From assembly GCF_900220975.1 (NCBI RefSeq), contig NZ_OBQD01000004.1, positions 245,234 to 309,233 of the forward strand: 64,000 nucleotides of DNA. Direction: 5' to 3'. The notes beneath the pieces were generated by a model, which did no database searches, was not told where the DNA came from, and saw only the letters and a program-made list of their open reading frames with translations. Both the position numbers and the translations under genes were made by a program. The stretch is from Rhizobium subbaraonis. GTDB lineage: Bacteria > Pseudomonadota > Alphaproteobacteria > Rhizobiales > Rhizobiaceae. How positions within the stretch are numbered: position 1 is the first letter of the stretch; each line of letters begins with the position of its first letter. Shown piece after piece: positions 39,690 to 47,914 of the stretch.

Positions 39690-41038
39690 CAGACGATTTC
39701 CAGATAGGCGCTGAATTCGAAGTCCGTCACCTGCTCGGAGAAACCGGCGATCTCCTGCCGCTTGCAGGCGATCAGCATCGAGCGCAGTTCCTGATCAAAT
39801 ATTTCGGATACGATCGCCCCGTTCTCGAAGGCGGTGACTGCGGAGCCCCATTCGCTCGGGATGCGCGGCGCCTTGGTCTGGTAGGCGCGGCCGGCGACCG
39901 GCGTTGGCGGTTCCCATTTGTTGCGGATGCCGACCAGGGCTGCGCCAAGGATGCCGGCCATGACCAGATAGGGGTTGGCGTCGGCGCCGGCCACGCGGTG
40001 TTCGATGCGGCGCGAGGAGGGCTTGCCGCCGGGGATGCGGATCGCGGCGGTGCGGTTCTCGTAGCCCCAGGTGACCGAGGTCGGGGCATGGGTGTCGGGA
40101 CGGAGCCTGCGATAGGAGTTGAAGTGCGGGGCGAACAGGAGCGTGGATTCCGCCATGCCGCGTGTGAGGCCCGCCACGGCGTGACGCATGATCTCGGAGC
40201 CTTCCGCCGTTCCGTCGTCGAAGACGTTGTTGCCGGCCTCGTCGATCAGGCTGAAATGCACGTGCATGCCGCTGCCGGAGCGCATGCCGTAGGGCTTGGC
40301 CATAAAGGTGGCGGCAAAGCCGTGCTTGCGTGCAACGCCCTTGATGATGCGCTTGAAGAAGAGGGCGTCGTCCGCCGCCTTCAGCGGATCGTCGGTGTGC
40401 ATCAGGTTGATCTCGAACTGGCCGATGCCGTTTTCCGCGACCGCGGAATCGGCCGGCACGTTCTGGCGTTCGCATTCGGCATAGACGTCGGAGAAGAACT
40501 GGCCAAAATCGTCGAGTTCGTCGATCGAGAGGATCGCATCGGAATCGAGGCGCTTGCCGGTATAGGGCGAGATCGGCGGCTCGGCATGGTCTGGCTCGGA
40601 ATCGATCAGGTAGAATTCCATTTCCGAGGCGACAACCGGGCGAAGCCCCAGCTCGTGGTATTGCCGAACGATGTGGGCCAGGGCCTGGCGCGGGTCGGCC
40701 AGGAAGGGCTCACCCGTCTCCTTGAAGAGCCACAACGGCACCACGGCGCTCGGCTTCAGCGTCCAGTTGACCGGCAGCGCGCCGCGGCCCGTGGGGCTGC
40801 AGATGCCGTCCATGTCGCCGCTGGCAAAGACATGCGAGGAGCCGACGATGTCCTCTCCCCAGATGTCGACGCCGACGATCGAGAGCGGCATGCGGATGCC
40901 GCCCTCCAGGATCTTTTTCGCCTGTCCGACGGGAACGCGCTTGCCGCGAAGGATGCCATTCAGGTCGCAGACGACCGCCTGGATGCTCTCCACCGATTCC
41001 GCATTTACAAGCCAGGCGTTGTCTTCGGTTTCGGACAT
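39689..41038 (-). CDS. puuA: Glutamine synthetase family protein (gamma-glutamylputrescine synthetase-like)
   Basis: 449 residues, glutamine-synthetase fold: beta-grasp region at the N-terminus (QAVVCDLNGILRGKRVP, about 22-38), catalytic domain with ASEMEFYLID (about 137-146), NGIGQFEINL (metal and glutamate ligands, about 205), SGMHVHFSL (about 260) and NRTAAIRIPGG (about 335). The short N-terminus and the DLNGILRGK signature place it with the PuuA-type ligases, not housekeeping GlnA. It would join glutamate to putrescine or a related amine at the expense of ATP, feeding the oxidase encoded next. No puuC or puuD equivalent is adjacent. The divergent GntR gene is the probable regulator. Confidence 0.88.
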   Translation of the reverse strand: MSETEDNAWLVNAESVESIQAVVCDLNGILRGKRVPVGQAKKILEGGIRMPLSIVGVDIWGEDIVGSSHVFASGDMDGICSPTGRGALPVNWTLKPSAVVPLWLFKETGEPFLADPRQALAHIVRQYHELGLRPVVASEMEFYLIDSEPDHAEPPISPYTGKRLDSDAILSIDELDDFGQFFSDVYAECERQNVPADSAVAENGIGQFEINLMHTDDPLKAADDALFFKRIIKGVARKHGFAATFMAKPYGMRSGSGMHVHFSLIDEAGNNVFDDGTAEGSEIMRHAVAGLTRGMAESTLLFAPHFNSYRRLRPDTHAPTSVTWGYENRTAAIRIPGGKPSSRRIEHRVAGADANPYLVMAGILGAALVGIRNKWEPPTPVAGRAYQTKAPRIPSEWGSAVTAFENGAIVSEIFDQELRSMLIACKRQEIAGFSEQVTDFEFSAYLEIV

Positions 41039-41083
41039 GAACCCCTCAATTCTTCTTGCTGAAAGCGACCGTATTTTTCCGAT

Positions 41084-41110
41084 ATCACATATTGATTTTT
41101 GTGATCACAT
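41084..41110. promoter_or_regulatory. Palindrome and direct repeat in the puuA/gntR promoter region
   Basis: TGTGATCACA at 41100-41109 is a perfect 10-base palindrome. ATCACAT occurs at 41084-41090 and again at 41104-41110, a 20-base period. The stretch lies in an AT-rich segment between the glutamine-synthetase-like gene and the GntR gene, a typical place for a GntR/FadR-type operator. Binding is inferred. Confidence 0.5.
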
Positions 41111-41216
41111 TTCCAAAATATGCACACTTACTTGTTTTCGGTCAAGCTGGTAAGACCGGGACACCACGGGCGCTGTCCTTGCGCCGGATACGCCTCGGGC
41201 TGCTCAGGAGGGGACC

Positions 41217-41912
41217 TTGGGAGCACTAATACTGGAGCCGCTGGCGCGGCCGGACGGGATGACGACCCACGAATACGCCCATCGGCGCCTGCGTCAGGCG
41301 ATCATGGTCGGGTCGATCCGTCCGGGCGAATCGCTGACCATCCGCGGCATCGCGGAGGCGATGGAAAGCAGTCCGACACCGGTGCGCGAAGCGCTGCGCA
41401 GACTGTCCTCCGAAGGGGCGCTGAAGGTGCTGGACAACCGCCGCATCATGGTGCCGAAGATGACGGCCGAGCGCTTCGGCGAATTGATCGCGCTGCGTGC
41501 CGTTCTGGAGAAGCATGCCGCCCGACGCGCGGTCGCCCACATCACCGAGCGGCAGATCGACAGGCTCGTGGAGATCGACAAGGCGCAGGACGAGGCGATC
41601 GCACGTAAGGACAACGCGGCGGCGCTGCTGCTGAACCAGGAATTCCATCGCACGCTCTATACCGCCAATCCCGACCAGATCATCATGCCGATGGTGGAGA
41701 GCGTCTGGCTGCAGCTCGGTCCTTTCCTGGGGATCGCGATGGAACACGTCGCGCAGCTCTATTTCGTCGATCGCCACCAGGAGGCGATTGCCGCTTTGCG
41801 TAAGCGCGACGCGGATGCGGTCGCCGAGGCGATCAATGCCGACATCTGCGAGGGGATCGGGGGGTTCGAGCGGGCCGCGATCGAGAACCTGCTGCGACTG
41901 GCCCGGCAATAG
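41217..41912 (+). CDS. GntR-family regulator (FCD domain)
   Basis: 231 residues, starting at TTG 41217 with an AGGAGG site five bases upstream. N-terminal winged helix of the GntR type (about 15-80; the recognition region reads SSPTPVREALRRLSSEGAL) and an all-helical FCD effector domain with metal-binding-type residues (QEFHRTLY and the later DRHQEAIAAL). Divergent from the puuA-like gene with 178 bases between; it probably represses the polyamine-type operon until an amine or its glutamyl derivative appears. The next gene on the same strand, an esterase, starts 89 bases later. Confidence 0.9.
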   Translation: MGALILEPLARPDGMTTHEYAHRRLRQAIMVGSIRPGESLTIRGIAEAMESSPTPVREALRRLSSEGALKVLDNRRIMVPKMTAERFGELIALRAVLEKHAARRAVAHITERQIDRLVEIDKAQDEAIARKDNAAALLLNQEFHRTLYTANPDQIIMPMVESVWLQLGPFLGIAMEHVAQLYFVDRHQEAIAALRKRDADAVAEAINADICEGIGGFERAAIENLLRLARQ

Positions 41913-42001
41913 CAGAATTCGGCTGCGGTTGTCTGTGGCGCCTTTCGGTGGGACAGTTGCGCTCTGCGTTCAGCAGGATGCCGTATCCGAAGGGTGTCGA
42001 C

Positions 42002-42889
42002 ATGGATGACCAGAGCGATATCGATGCCATTCGCGAACTGCTCGCCTCCAAGCAACGACCCGTCGGATGGGCTGCGCGACGACAACGCCTCGATGAAATC
42101 GGCTCGGTCTGGCCGGTGGCGGATGATATCACGCTGGAAGCGGTCGATATCGACGGCATCGCCGCAGAGTGGTCCATTGCACCTGGAAGCGACGCTTCAC
42201 GGGTCCTCCTCTACTTTCACGGCGGCGGCTACTGCTCGGGTTCGATCCGAAGCCACCGGCGTCTCGTTACCGAGGCCGGACGCGCGGCGGGCGTGCGTAC
42301 GCTTGCGATTGCCTATCGGCTAGCACCGGAGGCCCGGTTTCCGGCAGCCCTGGACGACGCCATGAAGGCATGGCGGTTCTTGCGGCGCAGCGGCTTCGCC
42401 GCCGAGCGCATCGTCGTCGGGGGCGACAGTGCCGGCGGCGGCATGACCCTTGCACTGCTGACAAGCCTGCGCGACCAGGGCGCCGCGCTGCCGGTCTGCG
42501 GCTGGCTCATTTCGCCCTGGACGGACATGACGCTATCAGGCGCGACGCTTGCCACCAAGGACTCCGTCGATCCGCTCATACATGCAGCCTACCTGGCAGA
42601 ACTTGCCGATGCTTATCTCGGCCCCGGCATCGACCGCCACGATCCGCGCGTTTCGCCACTTCATGCCGATCTCAAAGGATTGCCACCTCTGCTGATTCAG
42701 GTGGGTTCTGCAGAGACGCTTCTTGCCGACGCGACGCGGCTTGCAGAGGCTGCCGGTGCGGCGAATGTCGCAGTCACGATGGAGATCTGGCCACGCATGA
42801 TTCATGCCTGGCCATTGTGGAACGCCCGCCTCAAGGAAGGCCGCGAGGCTCTGGTCGCCGCGGGTGCGTTCATGCGGCAGCATATCTAG
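42002..42889 (+). CDS. Alpha/beta hydrolase, hormone-sensitive-lipase-like esterase
   Basis: 295 residues from ATG 42002 (GAAGGG seven bases upstream); longer in-frame starts exist but lack a ribosome site. Bacterial HSL (family IV) esterase hallmarks: oxyanion motif HGGGY (about 72), nucleophile elbow GDSAGGG (about 140), and the acid and His toward the end (MIHAWPLW with His near 270). Cytoplasmic, no signal peptide. It would cleave short-chain esters; the natural substrate is unknown. It is flanked by the GntR gene and a D-amino-acid-dehydrogenase-like gene in the same orientation. Confidence 0.85.
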   Translation: MDDQSDIDAIRELLASKQRPVGWAARRQRLDEIGSVWPVADDITLEAVDIDGIAAEWSIAPGSDASRVLLYFHGGGYCSGSIRSHRRLVTEAGRAAGVRTLAIAYRLAPEARFPAALDDAMKAWRFLRRSGFAAERIVVGGDSAGGGMTLALLTSLRDQGAALPVCGWLISPWTDMTLSGATLATKDSVDPLIHAAYLAELADAYLGPGIDRHDPRVSPLHADLKGLPPLLIQVGSAETLLADATRLAEAAGAANVAVTMEIWPRMIHAWPLWNARLKEGREALVAAGAFMRQHI

Positions 42890-42997
42890 CCACCGGCGTC
42901 GCAGGCATCCCGCGTTCCCTCGTGCCGGCCTGCCTTGCCTCGCAGCGTCCGCTGTGCATGATCGCGGCAAGCAAAGCGGAAATTCGGGGCCCGGCAT

Positions 42998-44251
42998 ATG
43001 AAAACGGATGTCATCGTACTTGGCGCAGGGGTGGTCGGCATTTCAACGGCGATCCATCTGGCGCGGCGCGGCAAATCGGTCGTTCTGGTCGACCGCAGGG
43101 GGCCGGCGGAGGAGACCTCCTACGGCAATGCCGGGCTCATCCAGCGCGAGGGCGTCTTTCCCTACGGTTTTCCGCACGATTTCGGCGCCCTGTTCCGCTA
43201 CGCGCTGAACAACACGATCGACGCGCATTATCATCTCTCGGCGCTGCCGGGCCTCGTGCCCTTCCTGCTGCGCTACTGGTGGCATTCCGGTTTCACGCAG
43301 CACCAGCGGATCGCCCATCTCTATGCGCCGCTGATCGAAAATTCCGTGAGCGAACATGCGGACCTCATCAAGGCATCCGGCGCTGAGGCGCTGATCCGCA
43401 AGGATGGTTGGATGAAGGTCTTCCGCACCGAAAAGGCGCGCGATGCGGCCTATGCCGAGGCAGAGCAGCTTTCGGCCAAGTTCGGCGTCAACCACCAGAA
43501 ATTTACCGGCGAGGAGATGCGGCAGATCGAGCCCCATATCCGCGCCGAGTTGACGGGCGGCCTGCGCTGGACCGATCCGTGGTCGATCCTCGATCCCGGC
43601 GGGCTGATGAAGGCCTATGTGGCCTATTTCCAGTCTCTCGGCGGCGTTCTGATGGCAGGGGATGCCGCGACCATCGAGCACGTGCTCGAAGGCGAGGGCT
43701 GGCGGATCGCCACGCCCGAAGGGCCGCTGGAAGCGACCGACGTCGTCGTTGCGCTCGGTCCCTGGGCGGATACGGTGACACGCAAGTTCGGCTATCATTT
43801 CCCCCTGGCGGTCAAGCGCGGCTACCACATGCACTATGGCGCGGCCGAGGGGGCGAAGCTCAACAACTGGGTGCTCGATTCCGAGCGCGGCTATTTCCTG
43901 GCGCCGATGAACCGCGGTATCCGGCTGACGACGGGGGCGGAGTTCGCCAAGCGCGACACCCGCAAGACACCGGTACAGCTTCGCCGGGCGGAGCGGGTGG
44001 CGCGGGAATTCTTCCCGCTCGCCGAACGACGCGACGAGGAGCCGTGGATGGGCGCGCGCCCCTGCACGCCGGACATGATGCCGGTGATCGGCAAGGCGCC
44101 ACGGCATGCGGGGCTGTGGTTCGCCTTCGGCCATGCTCACCACGGCATGACGCTCGGGCCGGTGACCGGGCGGGCGCTGGCCGAGGCCATGCTCGGTGAG
44201 AAGACGATCGTGGATCTTGCGCCCTATCGCCCGGATCGCTTCCTGGCGTAG
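42998..44251 (+). CDS. FAD-dependent D-amino acid dehydrogenase-like oxidoreductase
   Basis: 417 residues. N-terminal Rossmann motif VLGAGVVGISTAIHLARRG (about 7-25) with acidic VLVDRR following, then the DadA-type SYGNAGLIQ signature (about 41-49) and a C-terminal FAD loop (WFAFGHAHHGMTLGPVTG, about 375-392). This matches small-subunit D-amino-acid dehydrogenases, which deaminate D-amino acids and pass electrons to the respiratory chain. The upstream spacing of 108 bases to the esterase leaves operon membership open. Substrate not predictable; proximity to lysine genes downstream may hint at a D-amino acid or imino acid. Confidence 0.87.
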   Translation: MKTDVIVLGAGVVGISTAIHLARRGKSVVLVDRRGPAEETSYGNAGLIQREGVFPYGFPHDFGALFRYALNNTIDAHYHLSALPGLVPFLLRYWWHSGFTQHQRIAHLYAPLIENSVSEHADLIKASGAEALIRKDGWMKVFRTEKARDAAYAEAEQLSAKFGVNHQKFTGEEMRQIEPHIRAELTGGLRWTDPWSILDPGGLMKAYVAYFQSLGGVLMAGDAATIEHVLEGEGWRIATPEGPLEATDVVVALGPWADTVTRKFGYHFPLAVKRGYHMHYGAAEGAKLNNWVLDSERGYFLAPMNRGIRLTTGAEFAKRDTRKTPVQLRRAERVAREFFPLAERRDEEPWMGARPCTPDMMPVIGKAPRHAGLWFAFGHAHHGMTLGPVTGRALAEAMLGEKTIVDLAPYRPDRFLA

Positions 44252-44320
44252 CACTGGCGGATTGAGTGCGCGTATGCGGATGGCGATCAGAAGTAGCCGC
44301 CAGCTAACGTTCTTAGCCGG

Positions 44321-44773
44321 CTAACGAAGGATCCGCGTCGACAGTATGATCGACGACAGAGTTCGCTCCACGCCGTCTATCTCGCCGATCCTGTCGATCA
44401 AGTGATCCAGTTCGGCGATCGAGGCGGCCGCGACGATGGCAATCAGGTCGAACGAGCCGGAAACGGAGTGCAGCGCCCGCACCTCTGCGATCGCGTGAAG
44501 CTCGTTGGTGATGCGCGAAAGCGTCTTCGGCGCGATCGTGATCAGCACGTGCGCTTTTACCATGCCGCCTTCATAGGCGTCGGACAGCCGCACGCCGTAG
44601 CCGGTGATGACGCCTTCGCGCTCGAGCCGTTCGATCTTGGCCTGTACCGTGGTGCGCGACAGGCCGAGCTTGCGGGCGATGGCAGCCGTCTGCTCGCGGG
44701 CGTTCTCGCTGAGGATCGCCAGAAGCTCGCGGTCTTTCGCGTTCAGTGTCATATTGCTCATTGCCATCGTCAT
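44321..44773 (-). CDS. Lrp/AsnC-family regulator, divergent from lysine dehydrogenase gene
   Basis: 150 residues (148 if the in-frame ATG at 44767 is used, which is better spaced from a GGCGGA site). N-terminal helix-turn-helix (AAIARKLGLSRTTVQAKIERLEREG, about 30-54) and a C-terminal RAM/ligand domain with VSGSFDLIAIV (about 104-114). Divergently transcribed from the lysine dehydrogenase gene with about 100 bases between starts; regulators in this position commonly respond to the amino acid degraded, so lysine is the expected effector (inference). Confidence 0.9.
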   Translation of the reverse strand: MTMAMSNMTLNAKDRELLAILSENAREQTAAIARKLGLSRTTVQAKIERLEREGVITGYGVRLSDAYEGGMVKAHVLITIAPKTLSRITNELHAIAEVRALHSVSGSFDLIAIVAAASIAELDHLIDRIGEIDGVERTLSSIILSTRILR

Positions 44774-44874
44774 TCCGCCGATTTCTGCTTCTCAATATGC
44801 CAGATCTGCAGCTGTGAATCGACTCTTTCCAACGGCAGAATCACGATGAAATTCAGCCTGCGGGGAAAAACAAA

Positions 44875-45978
44875 ATGAAAGACATCGTCGTTATCGGTGC
44901 TGGAAAAATCGGCTCCACCATTGCGCGCCTTCTGGCGCACAGCGGCGACTACCGGGTGACGGTCGCCGACCGTGCCGCTGACCAGCTTGCCGCCATCGAG
45001 GCGCACAAGGACGTCACCACTGCCGTCGTCGATATCGCCGACGCGGCAGCACTCGTCGCGCTGCTGAAGGGCAAGTTCGCGGTCCTGAGTGCTGCGCCCT
45101 ATCACCTTACGGTCGCGATCGCCGAGGCGGCCGCCTCGGCCGGCATCCATTATCTCGACCTCACCGAGGACGTGGAATCGACCCGGCAGGTAAAGCGGAT
45201 CGCGGAGAAGGCGGAAACGGCCTTCATCCCGCAATGTGGCCTGGCACCGGGCTTCATCTCGATCGTTGCCAACGACCTTGCCAGTCACTTCGATACGCTC
45301 GACAGCGTGCGCATGCGTGTGGGCGCGCTGCCGCAATACCCATCGAACGCGCTGAACTACAACCTGACCTGGAGCACGGACGGCGTCATCAACGAATATA
45401 TCGAGCCCTGCGAGGCGATCGTCGAAGGCGCCCTGATCGAGGCTCCGGCGCTGGAGGAGCGCGAGGAATTCTCGCTCGACGGCGTCACCTACGAGGCCTT
45501 CAACACGTCGGGCGGCCTCGGCACGCTCTGCGAAAGCCTGAAGGGGAAGGTGCGGACGCTGAACTACAAGACGATCCGCTACCCGGGGCACGCCGCGATC
45601 ATGAAGGCGCTGCTCAACGATCTCGGTCTTCGTCATCGCCGCGAGGTGTTGAAGGACATCTTCGAGAACGCGCTGCCGACCACGACGCAGGACGTCGTCA
45701 TCGTCTTCGTCACCGTCTCCGGCCGCAAGGACGGTCGCCTGATCCAGGAGACCTACGCCAACAAGGTCTATAGCGCGGTCATTGCAGGGCGCATGCATTC
45801 GGCGATCCAGATCACCACGGCCGGTTCGATCTGCGCCGTGCTCGACATGCTGGCCGACGGCACGCTGCGGGCGAAGGGCTTCGTGCGGCAGGAGGAAATC
45901 TCGCTGGACAGCTTCCTGGCCAACCGCTTCGGACATTACTATGCGCAGGAACACCACGGCCACCGCGCGGCAGGCTGA
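44875..45978 (+). CDS. Saccharopine-dehydrogenase-family enzyme, probable L-lysine 6-dehydrogenase
   Basis: 367 residues. N-terminal Rossmann motif VIGAGKIGSTIARLL (about 5-19), then the SAAPYHLTVAIAEAAASAGIHYLDLTED stretch (about 75-102) and the GLAPGF loop (about 123) typical of the saccharopine dehydrogenase / lysine dehydrogenase family. Known relatives from agrobacteria oxidise the 6-amino group of lysine with NAD, giving 2-aminoadipate semialdehyde, which cyclises to piperideine-6-carboxylate. The nearby genes supply an aldehyde dehydrogenase, an aminotransferase and HglS, so this assignment fits well. Alternative substrates within the family cannot be excluded. Confidence 0.82.
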   Translation: MKDIVVIGAGKIGSTIARLLAHSGDYRVTVADRAADQLAAIEAHKDVTTAVVDIADAAALVALLKGKFAVLSAAPYHLTVAIAEAAASAGIHYLDLTEDVESTRQVKRIAEKAETAFIPQCGLAPGFISIVANDLASHFDTLDSVRMRVGALPQYPSNALNYNLTWSTDGVINEYIEPCEAIVEGALIEAPALEEREEFSLDGVTYEAFNTSGGLGTLCESLKGKVRTLNYKTIRYPGHAAIMKALLNDLGLRHRREVLKDIFENALPTTTQDVVIVFVTVSGRKDGRLIQETYANKVYSAVIAGRMHSAIQITTAGSICAVLDMLADGTLRAKGFVRQEEISLDSFLANRFGHYYAQEHHGHRAAG

Positions 45979-46010
45979 TCGCACCTGTAAAGGCATAGTT
46001 ATACCGATTG

Positions 46011-46033
46011 ACGCCCCGGCTTGACCGGGGCGT
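46011..46033 (+). terminator. Hairpin after the lysine dehydrogenase gene
   Basis: ACGCCCCGG (46011-46019) pairs perfectly with CCGGGGCGT (46025-46033) around a five-base loop, 32 bases after the stop; the following TTCGGTTT is only moderately T-rich. Confidence 0.7.
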
Positions 46034-46095
46034 TTCGGTTTGAACGGCGCTGTGGTTGACGTGCAGGTGTCGGGGCCCCTAGCAAATGCCATCGC

Positions 46096-46512
46096 GTGCG
46101 GAACTGGCGGAGGAGCTGTTGTCTGTGCGGCTGGATCCGCTTCGAGGCCGAGGGAGACCCCGAAAGACCTCACACCTGCTCATGCGGCCTGTGCCGCCGG
46201 CACACCGGAGCGCTTACGGTTGCCTGGGTGGAATACCCGCGTGACCGCGTACGCTGGGTGGGGCCGGGCGGAGCGCCTTCCACCTTTCGTTCCTCGGATT
46301 ATTCCAGCCGCGCGCTCTGCAGCCGGTGCGGCAGCTCGATTGGCGCGATCGACGACGAGCCCACCATTGCCCTCCTCATGGGCGGTTTCGACGCGATCGA
46401 CGACAAGGCGCTCGCTCCTGAATACCATTCGTTTGAGGACGCGTTGCCGGAATGGTGGAGCGCTCATGGCGCCTGCCGAAACGCTGGGTCGAGCGCCGCG
46501 CCATCGCGTTAA
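46096..46512 (+). CDS. GFA-domain zinc protein (CENP-V/GFA family)
   Basis: 138 residues from GTG 46096. No clear ribosome site is visible, but the conserved domain begins almost at once (SCCLCGWIRFEAEG). Cys pattern: CxxC near the start, CSCGLCRRHTGA (about 28-39), then CSRCGSSIG (about 75-83), the zinc ligands of the GFA fold. Family members were first described as glutathione-dependent formaldehyde-activating enzymes; most have no proven function. It sits alone between the lysine dehydrogenase terminator and the convergent aminotransferase gene. The C-terminal 15 residues are low-complexity. Confidence 0.75.
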   Translation: MRNWRRSCCLCGWIRFEAEGDPERPHTCSCGLCRRHTGALTVAWVEYPRDRVRWVGPGGAPSTFRSSDYSSRALCSRCGSSIGAIDDEPTIALLMGGFDAIDDKALAPEYHSFEDALPEWWSAHGACRNAGSSAAPSR

Positions 46513-46553
46513 GCGGTCTATCTTCAGACGCGGAGATCGGGATTTGGCGAAGC

Positions 46554-46610
46554 GCCCCTCGCCCCCCTCCCCGTCCACGGGGAGAAGGTAGCGGCAGCCG
46601 GATGAGGGGC
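46554..46610. repeat. Nested palindromic repeat element between convergent genes
   Basis: Inner arms CTCCCCGT (46567-46574) and ACGGGGAG (46577-46584) are perfect; outer arms GCCCCTC (46554-46560) and GAGGGGC (46604-46610) enclose them. The wording (CCCCTC, CTCCCCGT, GGGGAGAAGG, GGATGAGGGG) resembles the short dispersed palindromic elements common between genes in rhizobial genomes. It lies between the convergent GFA and aminotransferase genes and could also end transcription. Copy number cannot be judged from one window. Confidence 0.55.
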
Positions 46611-46639
46611 AAGGCCCCGTCCTCAGCCGGCGGGACGTG

Positions 46640-47872
46640 TCACGCGAGCTTCGCGCACGCCTCAGCAATGTGCTTCAGCGCCTCTTTCAACTCCGCTTCC
46701 GAAGTCGCATAGGAGATGCGGAAGTACGGCGACAGGCCGAAGGCGGAACCGGGGACGACGGCGACGTGGGCTACTTCCAGAAGGTAGTCGGTGAAATCGG
46801 CGTCGGTTTCGATCGTCCTGCCTGCGGGCGTCTTCCTGCCGATCAGTCCGCCGCAACCGGCAAAAGTATAGAAGGCACCTTCGGGCGTACGGCAGTCGAT
46901 GCCGGGGATTGCGTTCAGCGCTGCGACGACGAGATCGCGGCGGCGCTTGAAGCTTTCCTGGCGCTCCTTCAGGAAATCCTGCGGCCCATTGAGCGCTTCG
47001 ACCGAGGCCGCCTGGCTGACGGATGAGGGGCACGACGTTGCCTGGCTCTGGATCACCGCCATCGCCTTGATCAGCGCCTTCGGACCGCCGGCATAGCCGA
47101 TGCGCCAGCCGGTCATCGCGTAGGCCTTGGAGACGCCGTTGATGGTCAGGGCGCGGGCCTTCAGCTTCGGCTCAAGCGCCACCGGGGTGACGAAGCTGAA
47201 GCCGTCATAGACGATGTGCTCGTACATGTCGTCCACCATCAGCCAGACATGTGGGTAGCGCAGCAGCACATCGAGCAACGGGCGATAGTCCGCCTCGCCG
47301 TATGCGGCACCCGAAGGGTTAGACGGCGAGTTCAAAAGCACCCAGCGGGTCTTTTCCGTGATCGCCTGTTCGAGTTGTTCGGCCTTCAGGCGAAAACCGG
47401 CCGTGGCATCGCAGGGGATCAGCACCGGCACGCCGCCGCAGATCTCAACGATATCCGAATAGGAGGTCCAGTAGGGCGTCGGGATGATCACTTCGTCGCC
47501 GGGGTTGATGCTTGCCATGAAGGCGTTGAACAGGATCTGCTTGGCGCCTGTCCCGACCGTGACTTCGTCCAGCGCGTAGTCGACGCCGTTTTCGCGAAGA
47601 AACTTTGCCGCGATCGCCTTCTTCAGCTCCGGCGTGCCGTCAAGCGCGGTGTATTTCGTCTCGCCGCGATCGATCGCAGCCTTGGCCGCCTGCTTGACGT
47701 TGTCGGGCGTGTCGAAATCCGGCTCGCCCGCCCCGAGGATGATGACGGGCAGACCGTCACGCTTCATCGCCGCGGCGCGGGCGCCGATCTGCAGGATTTT
47801 GGAAACGCCGATCGAGGCGATCCGCGAGGCGGGCTTGAAGCCCGCCTCCTCAATCTTGGTCGCAATGGTCAT
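46640..47872 (-). CDS. Class I/II PLP-dependent aminotransferase, probable 2-aminoadipate step
   Basis: 410 residues. PLP Lys in NGVSKAYAMTGWRIGYAGG (about 238-256), Asn of LLNSPSNPSGAAY (about 173-185), Asp/Tyr of VDDMYEHIVYDG (about 200-211) and the C-terminal Arg in PYFRISYATS: a complete fold-type I aspartate/aromatic-type aminotransferase. Its chemistry alone would suggest aspartate or broad specificity. Its place beside the aminoadipate semialdehyde dehydrogenase, HglS and D-2-hydroxyglutarate dehydrogenase genes suggests it converts 2-aminoadipate to 2-oxoadipate here (inference). A 42-base gap separates it from the aldehyde dehydrogenase gene. Confidence 0.88.
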   Translation of the reverse strand: MTIATKIEEAGFKPASRIASIGVSKILQIGARAAAMKRDGLPVIILGAGEPDFDTPDNVKQAAKAAIDRGETKYTALDGTPELKKAIAAKFLRENGVDYALDEVTVGTGAKQILFNAFMASINPGDEVIIPTPYWTSYSDIVEICGGVPVLIPCDATAGFRLKAEQLEQAITEKTRWVLLNSPSNPSGAAYGEADYRPLLDVLLRYPHVWLMVDDMYEHIVYDGFSFVTPVALEPKLKARALTINGVSKAYAMTGWRIGYAGGPKALIKAMAVIQSQATSCPSSVSQAASVEALNGPQDFLKERQESFKRRRDLVVAALNAIPGIDCRTPEGAFYTFAGCGGLIGRKTPAGRTIETDADFTDYLLEVAHVAVVPGSAFGLSPYFRISYATSEAELKEALKHIAEACAKLA

Positions 47873-47914
47873 AAGCTGCGCTTCCTCTATCCGTTCGCTT
47901 GCTCGATATCGCGC

